A stretch of 64,000 bases of DNA from Termitomyces sp. T153 (Eukaryota > Basidiomycota > Agaricomycetes > Agaricales > Lyophyllaceae): assembly GCA_018296165.2 (NCBI GenBank), contig JACKQL020000177.1:1-64000 (forward strand), written 5' to 3'. The translations under genes were made by a program, and so were the position numbers. Shown here one piece after another: positions 34,096 to 46,395 of this stretch. Below the pieces are notes generated by a model. It saw only the letters and a list, made by a program, of their open reading frames with translations, had not been told where the DNA came from and searched no databases. The stretch's first letter is position 1, and the number at the start of each line of letters is the position of its first letter.

Positions 34096-34329
34096 TTTGG
34101 ATACTTTACTTACATACCTGTAGTCTTATTATTGTTTGTGCTCTACAGGTCACTAAAGTCATCTCTATTATGTTTGTAGAGCCTCTGAGGTCTGATTATT
34201 GTTTTTGCTCTATGCAGATCTATATTCAAGCTTACATCTATATAAATAATAGTGAGCAAAAACCTCTCAAAGAATAGTTGTCTAAATTCTTTCTCTCAAG
34301 TCTGAAGAATAAGTAGAAGATTATACTGC

Positions 34330-34590
34330 ATGCCATTCTTGCAGTGCTGGGGAGAGATTTCTTTGGCCAGCTTTGAATCTTTCTAGATGAATAGCATACC
34401 ATGTATCCTTCTCAAAGATTTGCCAGAATACAGGTGTATTCAAAAAGTCTAAAGAATGAACAAAAGATTTTAACAGGCCTTGCACTGCTGGGGCAGTGAT
34501 TTTTTTAGTCAGCTTTAACTCCCTCTGGATGGATAGCATACCATGATTCTTCCTCAAAGATCTGCCAAAATACAGGTGTATTCAAAAACA
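34330..34590. repeat. Two-unit tandem repeat, ~141 bp
   Basis: Both units share GGATAGCATACCATG-type and CAAAATACAGGTGTATTCAAAA-type blocks. On the minus strand they read as a 78-residue frame with an internal repeat (FWQIFEKDTWYAIHLERFKA, NLSPALQEWHAV), perhaps an old transposase piece; the family was not recognised. Confidence 0.55.
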
Positions 34591-34595
34591 GTACA

Positions 34596-35115
34596 TGCCT
34601 GAAAAAAGCTGCAAATGCTAGAAAGATCAAGTTTGTTTTTTAGCTATTTGGATTTATTGCACATATGCTATAAACCAAAGCCATCTGTTATACCATTTTT
34701 TTCCTATTCAAAGTGTTAAAAAGACCCAACTACCTTAAAAGGCTGTTCTTAGGTCAGTGTTGGTCAGCACTGACAAATTTTAGCTCAATTCCCAGAAGTT
34801 GTTACATAGGCATGGCTACTTTCCCAGGAGTCGAGCTGTCATATGAGTCTAATCAATGGTTACTTGGTGACATTACTGGATTTGGAACTTCAATGGCCAT
34901 ATGTCCAAGTCCAAAATCAGGGAATAAATGACACACAAACTGCAGGGCCACACAAAGTGGCTTCAAGAATCACACATACAGTCAATTTGAAATAAGAACA
35001 CAAATACAGACTGATACTTCAACATGAAACAAATAGGGCATCTACCAAACTAAAAATCTCCAAGTTCACATTTGAAGCCCTTCTCACACAAGTTGGTCTG
35101 CCAACTATATATTTG
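34596..35115. other. No gene seen; CpG-poor debris
   Basis: Nothing recognisable. It borders the last exon of the GMC gene. Confidence 0.4.
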
Positions 35116-37995
35116 TCAGAACAGAAACCATTTCATCCTACCAATAATTCCCACCTTCTCTGCAATTGCATATACTGTGGCCTGCAAATGAGTTCCCAAG
35201 CTAGTTGGAAAGATGCTCGCATCACAAACTCGAAGGTTGGATGTTCCATAAACCTTCAAAGTGCTGTCCACTACACCTATATTAGGAGTTGATAGCCATC
35301 TCAGTGGTTCATGAACTCTGGCCAACTCACCTCCCATGTCTCTAGGTGCCATTGCAGCAGTTCCTAATGTTATTGAACTAATTGAATCATTTCATTGAGC
35401 GTGGAGTTACTAACCCATGGGATGTTGCGAGCTCTGTTGACATACTTAACTCAGGACTGTTCAGCAGCTAGATACGTGAGTGACTTACGCCACCAGTTGA
35501 TTTTATGTACCTTTAAACAGATAAAGTTTGGCATGAATGAAACACTTAGGAGACTGTTGGACATACTCGATGAGTTCTGTATCGGTTTCCGCATCCATCG
35601 CTGGGAGTGACCTTGCCTGAATGATGTCCACAAGTGGAGAGGTGTTTCCAATTTGAAGGACAAACTTCATTGCTCTGAGCATGAACTGTACATCTTAACG
35701 ATATTTATATTTATTCATCAAAATTAGAGCGGCAGTGGAGATGATCTTGCATGAGATTTACCGTAGTCATTAGATAACCACTTCGGATCAATTTGAGGAG
35801 GTGAAAGTGGATCGCTGCTATTGATATGCTGTGTCGAAGAAGTCAAACCTCAGAGTCATTGCATGAGTGTAGAAGGCACATACGACAGAACCACGGGAGA
35901 GATGGTGCTTCAATATTAGAACATCAGAAGCAGTCCAACAGTGCATAAAAGAGATTTACAAGTCCGGCAGCCGCTATGGTGATGAACCTCTGGTCTTCTG
36001 GAGTTACCCCGAGACTTCCACTGAATAGAAGCAATTCTGTGGCAGGAACGGAACCAGTTCGGAGCCAGTCGCGTTGAATCGCATACTGGGCGGACTGAAG
36101 CGCTGACCTCGGGGTGCGTGTGGAGGCATCAAGTCTAGACAAGAGGGACTGGATTTCACTCTCATTAGCGTAACTTTGTATTGGCAGGAAAGCGACCATG
36201 GAGTTAGACGCCGCCAACATTCCAGATCGTGTTTCGTTACTAAGGAAAATGGTTATGTGCTTTTCTCACCAAGGTAAATCATGAAACGTATCACATACTA
36301 CAAGACGGCCTGCTCAGTTGCAAAGGTCGCATTTTTTGACAATTCATCTAGGATGCTTCAGCAAGATCCTCATGTAGTAACAAGAAAGAAGTACCGAAGG
36401 TCAGGAAACCGGGTTTGAGTTGGTACTGCCCTAGCACGCTGTAATGGTCCTCGAAGCAAGATTACAAAAGGGCCGGAGAGCTCATCATAGAACACACATA
36501 CTTGGAGGTTCTCACCGACGGAAGGCAGATTAACCACGCTCTGAACGCCCAACCTAGCAAGTAATGTCTGATTGCCGATGCCTGAGATATAGAACACGTA
36601 AGATGAAGGTACATTCCAAATGAGAGCAAAATGGTACCAGAGAGTTCCAACAGGTGAGGAGTTTTATATGCACCCGCTGATAAGATTACTTCCTTCTTGA
36701 CCTTCGCAGTTAGGATGCCAAACGAAGAATTGAATTCGACACCGGTAGCCTTGATATATTTTCCACTGGTAGAATTAAAGACGATCCTTGTCGCCTGAAG
36801 CTCATTCATGACTTGAAATGTCTCACTTCAAAGTTCACCTACTTGAGCATTCACTAGTACACGATAATTCTTGCGCGGGGCCGCGAGACAATGATATCCT
36901 GTGACAGCATATGAGCGGCTTCCTGTCGTGCGATCGATAGAAGATCGACAATTGCTCAATCCCGTCGTATTTCCGCTTTCCTGAGACGACGTAAACAGAC
37001 TATCCCAAAGGTAAAAAACGAGAACTTACCGGATCAGCATTAATAGAAATTCCCATTGATGTCAACGTGTTAAAATAGACCGGAACAGGATCAGGGTAAA
37101 ATTCATTGAACGAAGTCTATTTAACGAAGATCAATATCAGACAAAGATCAAAATCAACAATAGATATTGACAGACGTTAATGGGGCCATTGAAACCCACA
37201 TACTCTGGGTCAAAACCCTCAGCGGAGTCATCACTGCCAGCGAAAGGGTTCATCTGGGGCAAAAATACCGACGCAGATTTCTTGAAGAAGGGCAGCAATC
37301 CCTGCCATGTCCAACCGGCACTAGGGCCGAAAGAATTCCAGGAATCGTACTCATCTTTTGGAGCACGAGTCCATGCCAAGAAGTTCAAGGCACTTGAACC
37401 TCCTAAAATTTTCCCTCTAATGCCGATGCGATCAGGTTACCAGTACAAGTCTACAATAGTTACAACGCGCCTTGTCGCTTGCATGACACGCCCGCCGATG
37501 CTTTCCTGAGGTACGGTGACCAAATTCCAGTCGTAAGCAGGATTTCCGGCAGCGAGACCGATGTATGCTGGAACCAAACTGAGCATTCTGTGATTATTCT
37601 GACGAGCAATATTACCTGGAACATCGACCAAAGAGTCTTTAACATGAAGATCACCAGCTTCAATGACGCCGACTAAGATTTTGGAATTTTCGGACAACCT
37701 AAATGAGAAACAAACGTTTGAACGTGTGGCCTTACAAAAATTAGAGTCTTACCTTGACGCGACGGTGAGACCTGCTGTACCTCCGCCTACCGACCATAGC
37801 GCGATATAAAAATGACACCTTCAAGAGCAAGACAGAAAAATGCAACGAACCGACTACGAGGTAATCAAAATCGAGAGAGGCAAATTCTTGAGCATCCAGA
37901 AATGCAGCAGAGTTTAAGTTGTTGGTGCATGGGTTCAATGCACCTGCCAGACCAACGCAGCAGAAGAGAGGAGTCGACCTAGATAACGTGCGCAT
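35116..37995 (-). CDS. GMC-family FAD oxidoreductase, multi-exon
   Basis: FAD-dependent alcohol/aryl-alcohol-type oxidase or dehydrogenase. The start chosen at 37,995 gives MRTLSRSTPLFCCVGLAGAL, a possible signal peptide (an upstream in-frame ATG is at 38,031). The dinucleotide fold is spliced as FDYLVVG-GGTAGLTVASRL. PAYDWNLVTVPQ, the GMC signature RGKILGGSSALNFLAWTRAP, FNEFYPDPVPVYFNTLTSMG, EVILSAGAYKTPHLLELSG (second GMC signature) and NQTLLARLGVQSVVNLPSVG follow. The C-terminus reads SSQHPMGTAAMAPRDMGGEL, NLRVCDASIFPTS and THLQATVYAIAEKVG, with the conserved catalytic His of HLQAT. Spliced exons contain no stop. The last exon lies at the edge of transposon debris and has only two CpGs in about 230 bp. 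A role in oxidising the pathway product is inferred from its neighbours. Confidence 0.87.
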
Positions 37996-38031
37996 TGTAA
38001 ATGGGAAGGAAGTAACACTCAAGGATTTCAA

Positions 38032-38620
38032 TCTGAGACAATCTATGTTACAAGTTCATATGCTTATATATTCACGCACCGGTGTATTCGCGATTCAGGG
38101 AAACCGTGTACCTCAAACTAATGCAAACTAATGATACACGCCGATTCACAAAGGCATGTGGTCGGGGTTGCTGATCGAAAACCGCGTACCCAGACAAATA
38201 ATGCAATAATGATGGTTGACAAGATTTCTAAATCAATCAGAACATGGCAGTGGATCAACATGTTCAACATAGTGACAATATTCTTGTTGGATGGCCACGC
38301 GGGACAGATGATTCTGTCGTCTATTATGACTTGATCCTATCAAGGACCCACCGTCATGATTTTTGATTCAAAGGTTCCGTGGTCCGGGCAAAGGGCATCA
38401 AGCGATATCAGGTGTCAAAGAATTTTGATATCAAAATGAACATTGGATTACTCTCCATAACGTTTGAAACATCAGATCTACAGTGGACAACAGATAAAAC
38501 CGGTCCGTCAGGGCTGGTCATTTTTGAGTCCCGAGCTCGGGGGAATTAGAAAGGAACATAGGTAGAATCTATATAATATGCGACGACGGACGTGGGAATC
38601 CAAGGTCCTTCCTTTTTGGG
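38032..38620. other. Upstream region of the GMC gene, no gene seen
   Basis: CpG-normal sequence with no recognised coding. Helitron homology begins near 38,630. Confidence 0.4.
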
Positions 38621-38629
38621 TAACTTGGC

Positions 38630-41230
38630 TGTTTTTTGCACTTGGAACAGGTTTTTTCTCAAAATAAATTACAGTAAACAGCTTTAATACATATATACAT
38701 ATATACAATCTTTTGACTATGTGTAAATCATGCCAGATAGTCTGCAGGTGTCAAAAAGGCCAAACGCGATTTAGTGGACACTGTTTTTCACGCCTCGCGC
38801 GTTTTTGAACACAATATGACCAAACAATGGGCATTTTCGAGGTTGTGGAAAGGAGGCCACACGACAAAGCATGTTTCGTCACATCTATTGATTGATTAAT
38901 GTTGACTAACAAGCTTATTAGTAACTCCTTAACCACATTGAGCTATTGATACATCAAATATCTCATCATGCAAGTTAATTTTAATGGTTTTTGACTGTTA
39001 AATTGCTTAACAATGGATGTTTCAGGCAACCACCTACTACTCCTGAAAGCCAAAGGCAACAAGCTAGGATTTAGAGTAAACTTGAACAATTACAAATGAC
39101 AGATCCTGATGATCATCATGCAAATAGAAACAATAGATCTTTGGAACAGATCAATACTGTGGTTGTCCCACCACTTCAATTGGGGCCTGGGGGTATGGGA
39201 ACTGGGGGTATGGGAACTGGGGGTTTGAGACTTAATCACCAATCTATAGCCACCACTTCTGGCTCTTCAGGAAGACCTATTAGGCAGCCAGCAGCTGCTG
39301 ATGATCCATTTTCTATAGTGATTCCTGAAACTGTTTTGCCTGAAGGGTGGGATGCTCCTTTACAGAATTCTATCCCTAGAATGGTGCCACCTCCACCTGC
39401 TCCTATACAGAGAAGAGGCAATAGACTCAATCAGTCTGCTGTTGCTCAAGCTGCTATGGTCATTCCAGAAACAGTTTTGCCAGAAGGTTGGGATGCTCCT
39501 TTGCAGAATCCCTTACCTAGAATGGTACCACATTTGCCTGCTCCTGTAAATGGAAGGGTCAGAAATGCACCCTTACAAGAGCCTATAATGATACCAGCTT
39601 CACTTGCTCCTTAGACACTAGCAATGTTGGAACAGCAACAAAGGCTGAAACAGAGGTAACAAGAGCAGTTACTGGCAATCTTGCAAGAGCAACAAAGGCT
39701 AAAGCATATTGCTATAGTTGCAGAGCAGGAGGGGCAACAACAAGAGGCACTAGTAGTGTTCCAAGAGAAGCAAAGGCTGAGGCAAAATTAGGACAGGCAA
39801 CAGGCATTAGCTATTCTGAGCCAGCAAAGGTTGAGGGAGGAAGAAGAGGTCAGTCAAAGACAACTTGAAAATGCCACTTGGACTAACAAAGTTTAACAGC
39901 ATAATGATCTGAGTTCTGAATATAGGCCTTTGAATGCAGCTATGGTTCAAAGGATCTTTCAAGGCTGGGAACAGCAACATGAAGCTGATCTGGAAGAGGA
40001 TTCCAATGATTTAGGTCCTCAGAATAATATACCTTCTGAGGATGACTTGGAATATGTTGATCCTGCTGAACATCAACCAGTGGAGCAATTGGATCCTCCC
40101 CTTGATAATTCATTGGGTCCTCAGGATGACATACCATCTGATGATAACTTGGAATATATTGATTCTGTTCAACAGAGACATGCAGAAGACTGGGACCCTG
40201 CCCCACCCAATCATCTAGCAGGACTACAAAATTCTGCTGAGCAGCCTCCTCTTGAGCTTCCTATTCCACCACAGCTTGGCTCTATTCAGCCTATTCTGAG
40301 AGGAAGGCAACCTTACTTGATTGAATACCCTCCACATTATCTTGGTCCTATGACTGTCATATGTCCACACTGCCAGGCTCTACATTTTGATGCTGAAAAG
40401 CTCACCAAGTCTACTATTTATAATCCAAAGTTTGGCATGTGCTGCTTGCAAAGCCAAGTGAATTTGCCTAGCTTTGAGATGCTCCAGCAGATCTACTGAA
40501 CCTGCTTCATGGGCATCATCCTCTCTCTGACACCTTTAAAACATCTATCTGTCAATACAATGCAGCCTTTGCATTCACATCTCTGGGAGTCAAAATTGAT
40601 CATGCCATTACCAATGCTCCTGGACTATACAGCTTTAGGATCAATGGAGAACTACATCATTTGACAGGTGCCTTGCTTCCTATTGAAGGAAATCTGCCTG
40701 TATATGCACAGTTCTATTTTTACGATCACAATCAGCAATTGGCTTTTTGTCAACAGAATAATCCCAGGCTTGATCCTCAGATAATGGCCTCTTTGCAGGA
40801 TATGCTTGCTAGAGTCAATCCCTTCATTGGCTTATACAAGCAGGCCAGGCAGATTATGGGAGAAGTTCCAGAAGGCCAACTACAAAGGCTTTCTGTCAAG
40901 CTTACAGCTGCTTTTGGAGATCCTCAATGCTATAATGACCCTAATGAACAGGAGGGAGTTGCAGCTGTAATTCCAGGAGATGGCTCAGAAGAGCAATCAA
41001 ATGATTGTGATATAGTCTTGCACTTGCATGGAGGTCAATTGAAGCAGAACAGTCACTTGCACCCATATTACACTCCATTGCATTATACCATCATCTTTTC
41101 CACTGGACAGCCTGGATTTCACACCAACATTCACTCTCATTTTGGACCACAGAATCAACAAAGATCAGCAAAGGTCACCCAAACAGCATATTATGCATAC
41201 AGGCTGAGATTGCCTGGGTCCTCTCCTATA
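38630..41230 (+). pseudogene. Helitron 5' half (N-terminal domain)
   Basis: The 5' flank (38,630-39,095) is homologous to the reverse complement of 13.5-13.9 kb. The ORF at 39,096 reads TDPDDHHANRNNRSLEQIN, then two copies of a module containing VIPETVLPEGWDAPLQN. A Q/E-rich coiled-coil stretch follows (39,615-39,890), then NAAMVQRIFQGWEQQHEADL. A zinc-finger-like block reads MTVICPHCQALHFDAEK...MCCLQSQ (about 40,350-40,460). The Helitron N domain ends HYTIIFSTGQPGFHTNIHSH and TQTAYYAYRLRLP (about 41,085-41,215). It then breaks at 41,225 into a gypsy gag fragment. A few stops (39,614; 40,498; 40,530-40,550) interrupt it. It complements the 3' half at 1-1,960. Confidence 0.8.
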
Positions 41231-41234
41231 TGAA

Positions 41235-41700
41235 AACCAAGTGGAGACCTGATACAAAGTGGCCCAAGATCAGTGGCAGCTGATGGAGTTGAAGTGTGAG
41301 CTGTGACATACAGTACAGTCTGTAGTTGGCCCTTGTTTTTTGACTGGCCTACAAGCCAGCCACTCATTTCTTACTGCCCCACCTCAGGCTCTCCACACCC
41401 CTCTTCCCCCTCCAGTGCTCATCCAACCTCTTCCCTAGGGGGTTTCTATGGACATGAATGCCTTCCAACAGCATTTCCCTGCCCCTCCCCTGTGTAAATG
41501 CTGTGGCCAGGCTGGTCACTTTGCTTGTCAATTCTCTCTAGGTCTGAATGTGCACTACCTCTCTGTGATGGACCAGGAGGAGCTTCTTGTTCAGCTCCTA
41601 GCAGCTTGGGATGCTGCTGGCATCCTCTCTCCTGATGCTCCTGCAGAAGGTAGTTCAGACTTAGAAGCTTTTCCAATAGACTTGAAGGAGGATTTTTAAG
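41235..41700 (+). pseudogene. gypsy gag 3' fragment
   Basis: Reads AQDQWQLMELKCEL, then MDMNAFQQHFPAPPLCKCCG and a zinc knuckle in which the last Cys is Phe (CKCCGQAGHFACQF). It ends ELLVQLLAAWDAAGILSPDA and DLKEDF, like 19,700-19,870. Only this gag piece is present. Confidence 0.7.
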
Positions 41701-42000
41701 TAGGCAGTGGATGAACAAATACATTCCTATATGTCAGGTATGGATGGAGGTCAAACTCTGTATATAATGGATTTGAACAAGCTGAGGTGATGCTGACATG
41801 CCTCATACAGTGACAAATTGCCAAAGGTTAAATAGGCTGAAGGAGGGGAAGATCCCCATGACACACTTAAAAGTATCCAAAAGGCAAGTGTTTGAGACCC
41901 CATTAACATGAAATAAATGGGACAAATAGGAAATTTACCTTCCAGGAAACCAAAACAAAGCAACCCTTCAGGCATAGACATATGTATAGAATAACCACTC
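41701..42000. other. No gene seen; insertion site of copia-1
   Basis: CpG-poor filler ending with the 5-bp target CACTC (41,996-42,000). Confidence 0.4.
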
Positions 42001-42368
42001 TGTTAAGTGTCAACATTACTGGAGTGCAACATATCCATACTTCCCTTATTTGGTACCATTTCCTTTTTTGTCATTTTAGACTTTTGTGCCTCCCTCTTTA
42101 ATTCTGCAATTCTATTTACCACTCTTTGCATCAAACCTTGTTATTCCATATATAATCTGACATACACACATCACACCACTTCCAGTCATCTACAGTATTG
42201 CTTAGGACTCTGAGGGTGAGCTACTTTACCTTACTTACCTCTACTTACTGTTTTTACTTACCATACCTCATAGAACTCATACTGTGTATTTATCTACAGG
42301 TACACAATACAGCCATCTATGCTATTGCTTAGAACTCCTGAGGAACTAATATTGTGTAATTGTCTACA
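42001..42368 (+). repeat. 5' LTR of copia-1 (no CpG)
   Basis: 368 bp, TGTTAAGTGTCAAC to TTGTCTACA. It contains no CG dinucleotide by direct count. Confidence 0.92.
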
Positions 42369-42539
42369 GGTTAGGGCCCTGTTTGCTTCCATGCACTGCA
42401 GAACAATACTTCCAGAGTTTCAAAAAAAATTTCTATTGACCTACACAGCTCAAAAATATACACTGTCTACAAAATATGTTGCCAAACTCTATATACAACC
42501 CACCTATGTTTGCTGAAGAGCTCCACTTTGACAGAACAA

Positions 42540-43500
42540 ACTTTATAGCCTTGAGGGATAGGGTACTTATTGTGGCATGATCCCACAGTGCATCAGAGTA
42601 CCTGGAAGGGACAATTCCAAGACCAGAAAACCCTGTCAAATACAAAACCATTGACCTGAGCCCTAAGGATCAACCCAAGTGAAAGGGAAAAACCACCAAA
42701 CCCAAAAGTCCACTGGAGTTACCATTGTCTGGCAAACTGGCAGAACCAAACAAGTGGTACTCATCCAGCCCATCCATCAAAGAGTAGGATAGCTGCAATG
42801 TGTGGGCAATGGGACTAATTATCAACAATTGCAGAAATCCTGTGGGTCTTTGAGTCAAGATGCAGCATGTGCATAGAAGGCACTCACCAAAGCATATGGT
42901 GTGGCATCCAACCTTGCCACAACAAGAGAAAAGAATTGACTCCAAGCTACCAAGTTGGAGGAAAATGCCAACTTTGCAGTCCACATAAAAGACCTGTATA
43001 CAAAATGGAACATAGCCATGGACAAGGAGGTGAGTATCCCAGATGCCACCTTCCAATCCATTATCATCAGCTCACTCCCTGAGTCATGGAACACCATAGT
43101 CTCTAGTCTATATGCCACTACTATGCTGTCCTCAACTCATTGCCAGCCTCACTGTACACTGGGAAAGGCTGAAGATGCAAAAGCCTGTTGGCACTTCAAC
43201 AATTGCACTCCAGGCAGATACCAGATCCCTGAAACCCAAAATAATCTGTGTGAACCTGAACTGTGGAAGGACAGGGCACACCAGCACAAACTGTTACTGG
43301 AAAGTTGGAGGAAAAGAGAGTCAATTTCCTGCTCATTTCAGAAACTGGGAGAGTGCACTAGCCACAATGCCACAGGCATACCCACAGCAAACCTAGCAAA
43401 TGCAACCCTGCAAAACTTGGCTTCCCAAATCAGTTATGCACTTGCCACCCAATGCTTGCCAGTAGCAATTGACACCAGTCAGGGATCCCCTATACTTGCA
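42540..43500 (+). pseudogene. copia-1 gag
   Basis: Frameshifted gag with readable pieces KTIDLSPKDQPK, NFAVHIKDLYTKWNIAMDKE, FQSIIISSLPESWNTIVSSL and a zinc-knuckle region CVNLNCGRTGHTSTNCYW followed by GGKESQFPAHF. Frameshifts near 42,850-43,150 break it. Confidence 0.75.
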
Positions 43501-44640
43501 CTCCAAACTCAAGGACACATCCAGACCTTTGTGGACTCTGGAGCAAGCAACCATTGCTTTGTGCACCAAGAGGATTTAACTGAGTACAAGCCATTAGAAG
43601 TGCCACAGAACAGGCAAGCAGCAATGCAAGACACAGTAGTTAGGATTGTGGGCCAAGGGACAGTTAGAAAGACAATCATGACCAGTGGAGAAATGGTAGT
43701 TCTGATGTTCAAGAATGCATTGCATATGCCAGACCTAGCTGCCAACCTCATCTCCATTGGGAAGTTTGATATGGCAGGGTTCTCTATCATGTTCAGCAGC
43801 AACAAAGTGGTGTTCAAAGACCTAAGCAGCCAAAGAGATACTGATTAGTAAGGGGTCAAACAGGATGTACCTACTCAAAACCCTGGAAATGGATCAGGGG
43901 GAGCAAGCCCAAGCAATGATTGCTGTGCCTATTGACAAACCCATAGACTTGGATAGATGGCACCATCAGTTTGAAGCCTACTGTACCATATGCCCACTTG
44001 AAAAACAGGTTTGTTGAGCAAAATATCCAAACAATTATTGAGGACATCAGGTGTATGTTGGCAGAGAGTGGGTTACCCAAAAGCTTATGGGCAGAGGCAG
44101 CAGCTATGCAGACATATACCAGGAACCATTTACCAACAGCAAGGAGCAGATGTGTGGTGCCTGAGGAATCATGGACTGGAAAATGTCAGGATGTCTTGCA
44201 CTTGAGGGCTTTTGGCAGCATGGCATTTGCAAAAGTGCCTGAGGAGCCTGTTCAGTCAAAGCTGGATCTGAGGTTGGTAAAATACATTTTTGTGGGCTAC
44301 TCAGAAAAAAGTTACAGGCTGTACAATAAGGCAACATGGACCATTGTGACCTCAAGTGATGTTATTTTTGATGGGGGATCTGGACATTGGTCACTTACCT
44401 TGATTGAGGAGGCCAAAGATCTCCTCACAGACACCCCAACTAACCCATCAACCACCTCCCTGGGTCTACTCACCCACTGTCAACCAGTTGCTCCTTGTAT
44501 CTGTGAACCAGGTCAACAACTCCACCCAGCCATGTTGACTAAAGTTGCCAAGTCTGAGATCATTAATCATGTCACTGGAGCCAAGCCTGAGATTAGCACC
44601 CACATACCTGACAGCATGCAGACAAATGCCCAAAGCACCA
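43500..44640 (+). pseudogene. copia-1 protease and integrase remnant
   Basis: The protease has TFVDSGASNHCFVHQEDL (catalytic DSGA intact, about 43,528) and ends LISIGKFDMAGFSIMF. After IDLDRWHHQF (about 43,950) the sequence jumps to QTIIEDIRCMLAESGLPKSL, so most of the integrase catalytic core is deleted. The tail SWTGKCQDVLHLRAFG...YIFVGYSEKSYRLYNK is the usual copia integrase C-terminal region. Confidence 0.8.
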
Positions 44641-44889
44641 CCAAGCACTAGAAAGACCCTGAACCTACCATGTGGAAATCAGAACAGATTAGAGCTCACC
44701 ATGACCCTCAGAACACCACCACATTCCCCACCCACACTGCTGACAAACCAGGAGAGGACCAAGCACTCCTAGCAATGAATGCATTTGCTTTCCTAGCCCT
44801 GATGGCTGAAGCCAGCTGCCCCACAGATGATCAGTATATCCCAAAATCTTACCAAGTAGCCATGAAACAACCTGACCTATGACTGCCTG

Positions 44890-46371
44890 CAATAGAGGAG
44901 GAGCTGAGGGTGTTAAACAAGAGGCAGGTGGTAAAATTAGTGGATGAGTCTGAGGCACTGGAAGGAAAGAAGACAGTGGGATGTAAATGGGTCTACACAA
45001 ACAAAAATGACGTGGAGGGGAATGTAGTTTGGAGGAAAGAAAGACTGGTCACAAAAGAATTCTCCCAGGTGCTTGGCAAAGATTACAATGAGACCTATGC
45101 TGCAGTCATTAGGCCAGAATCACTCAGGATGTCAGCAGCTATTGCAGCAAAGCTTGGCTGGGGCAATTTGGCAAGTCAATTTCATGCTGCATGCCTTGAC
45201 AGCATACCCAAGTATGATGTGTACATTGATCTCCATCAAGGTTTTCCAGGGGAAGAGGGAAAGAAAGTGTTACTCCTGAAATCCCTGTATGGACTTACAC
45301 AGGGTGGAAGGGACTGGTTCTGGATGCTGAATTCCATGTGCAGACTCATGTGTCCACTCTTGTGTCAAAGATGGGGAACACACTATTAGAAACACTTTCA
45401 ATGACAATGTTTTTGATGTGTCAACCACCCCTGAAGATGCAGAAAAGGTAAAATGTAAACTTGGAGAAATCTACAATGTGAAGGAGCTCAGGTAGCTGTT
45501 GTACATCCTCAAAATGGCAGTCAAATGTGATGAGAACACTGGAACAATCTCCCTATCCCAACAGGTGTACCTCAAATGCATGTTAGAATGTTTTGGCATG
45601 GAGCATTGTCACCCCCATTATACCCTGTTACCCTGTGGCATTCAACTCACCAAGGCAATGCCACCACAAAACAAAGCTGACCACAGGATTATGGAGGAGT
45701 AGCCCTACTGACAACTCCTCAGCTCACTGATGTGGGCACAGGTTGCCACTCAACCCAACATTTCCTTTGCAGTAGGAGTCCTAGCATGGTTTCAGTCCAA
45801 CCCCAGCCTCATGCACTGGAACACTTTGCTCCATGTGCTTGGGTATGTGAAGGGCATGTTGGGCTACCAACTCACTTACTCCAGGGAATATGTGGAGGAG
45901 ATCAAACCAGAGGGCTTTGTCAATGTAGATTATGGGGGAGATTTGGATACTCGCAGGTCTATGGCTGGTTATGTATTCAAGATGTCTGAGGGAGCAGTCT
46001 CATGGTCATCAAAGTGACAAAAAACGGTTATGCTCAGCACTACCCAGGTCGAGTATTTGGCCACAACTCGGGGATTGCAGCAGGGCCTCTGGATGTACCA
46101 TTTTCTCTCAGAAGTAAAGTTAGCCCAATCATTCCCCATAAAGCGCCACATCAACAATTGCTCCTCAATGTCCCTTACAGAATCCACAAAAGGCTACTCT
46201 AGAGCCAAACACATCAATATCCGGTACCACTATATCCTTGAATGAGTCCATGATGGAGAAATCCTCATTGAACATATCCCTTCCACTGAAATTGTTGCCG
46301 ACATCTTTACAAAATTGTTGCCGCGTGTCACCCATGAACACCTTGTCCGCCTCCTCCGACTTAGGGATTGA
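44890..46371 (+). pseudogene. copia-1 reverse transcriptase and RNase H
   Basis: RT begins RQVVKLVDESEALEGKKTVG, CKWVYTNKNDVEGNVVWRKE and ETYAAVIRPESLRM, then LLLKSLYGLTQGGRDWFW. After a stop at 45,387 the YVDD segment is missing and the frame resumes near STTPEDAEKVKCKLGEIYNV. It continues ISLSQQVYLKCMLECFGMEH, WAQVATQPNISFAVGVLAWF, DTRRSMAGYVFKMS and SRAKHINIRYHYILE, ending near 46,371. CpG sites reappear from about 46,020. Confidence 0.82.
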
Positions 46372-46383
46372 TACGTTCCAACT

Positions 46384-46395
46384 TGTCAGGGGGAG
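46384..46395 (+). other. copia-1 polypurine tract
   Basis: TGTCAGGGGGAG lies directly before the 3' LTR start TGTTAAGCG. Confidence 0.6.
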
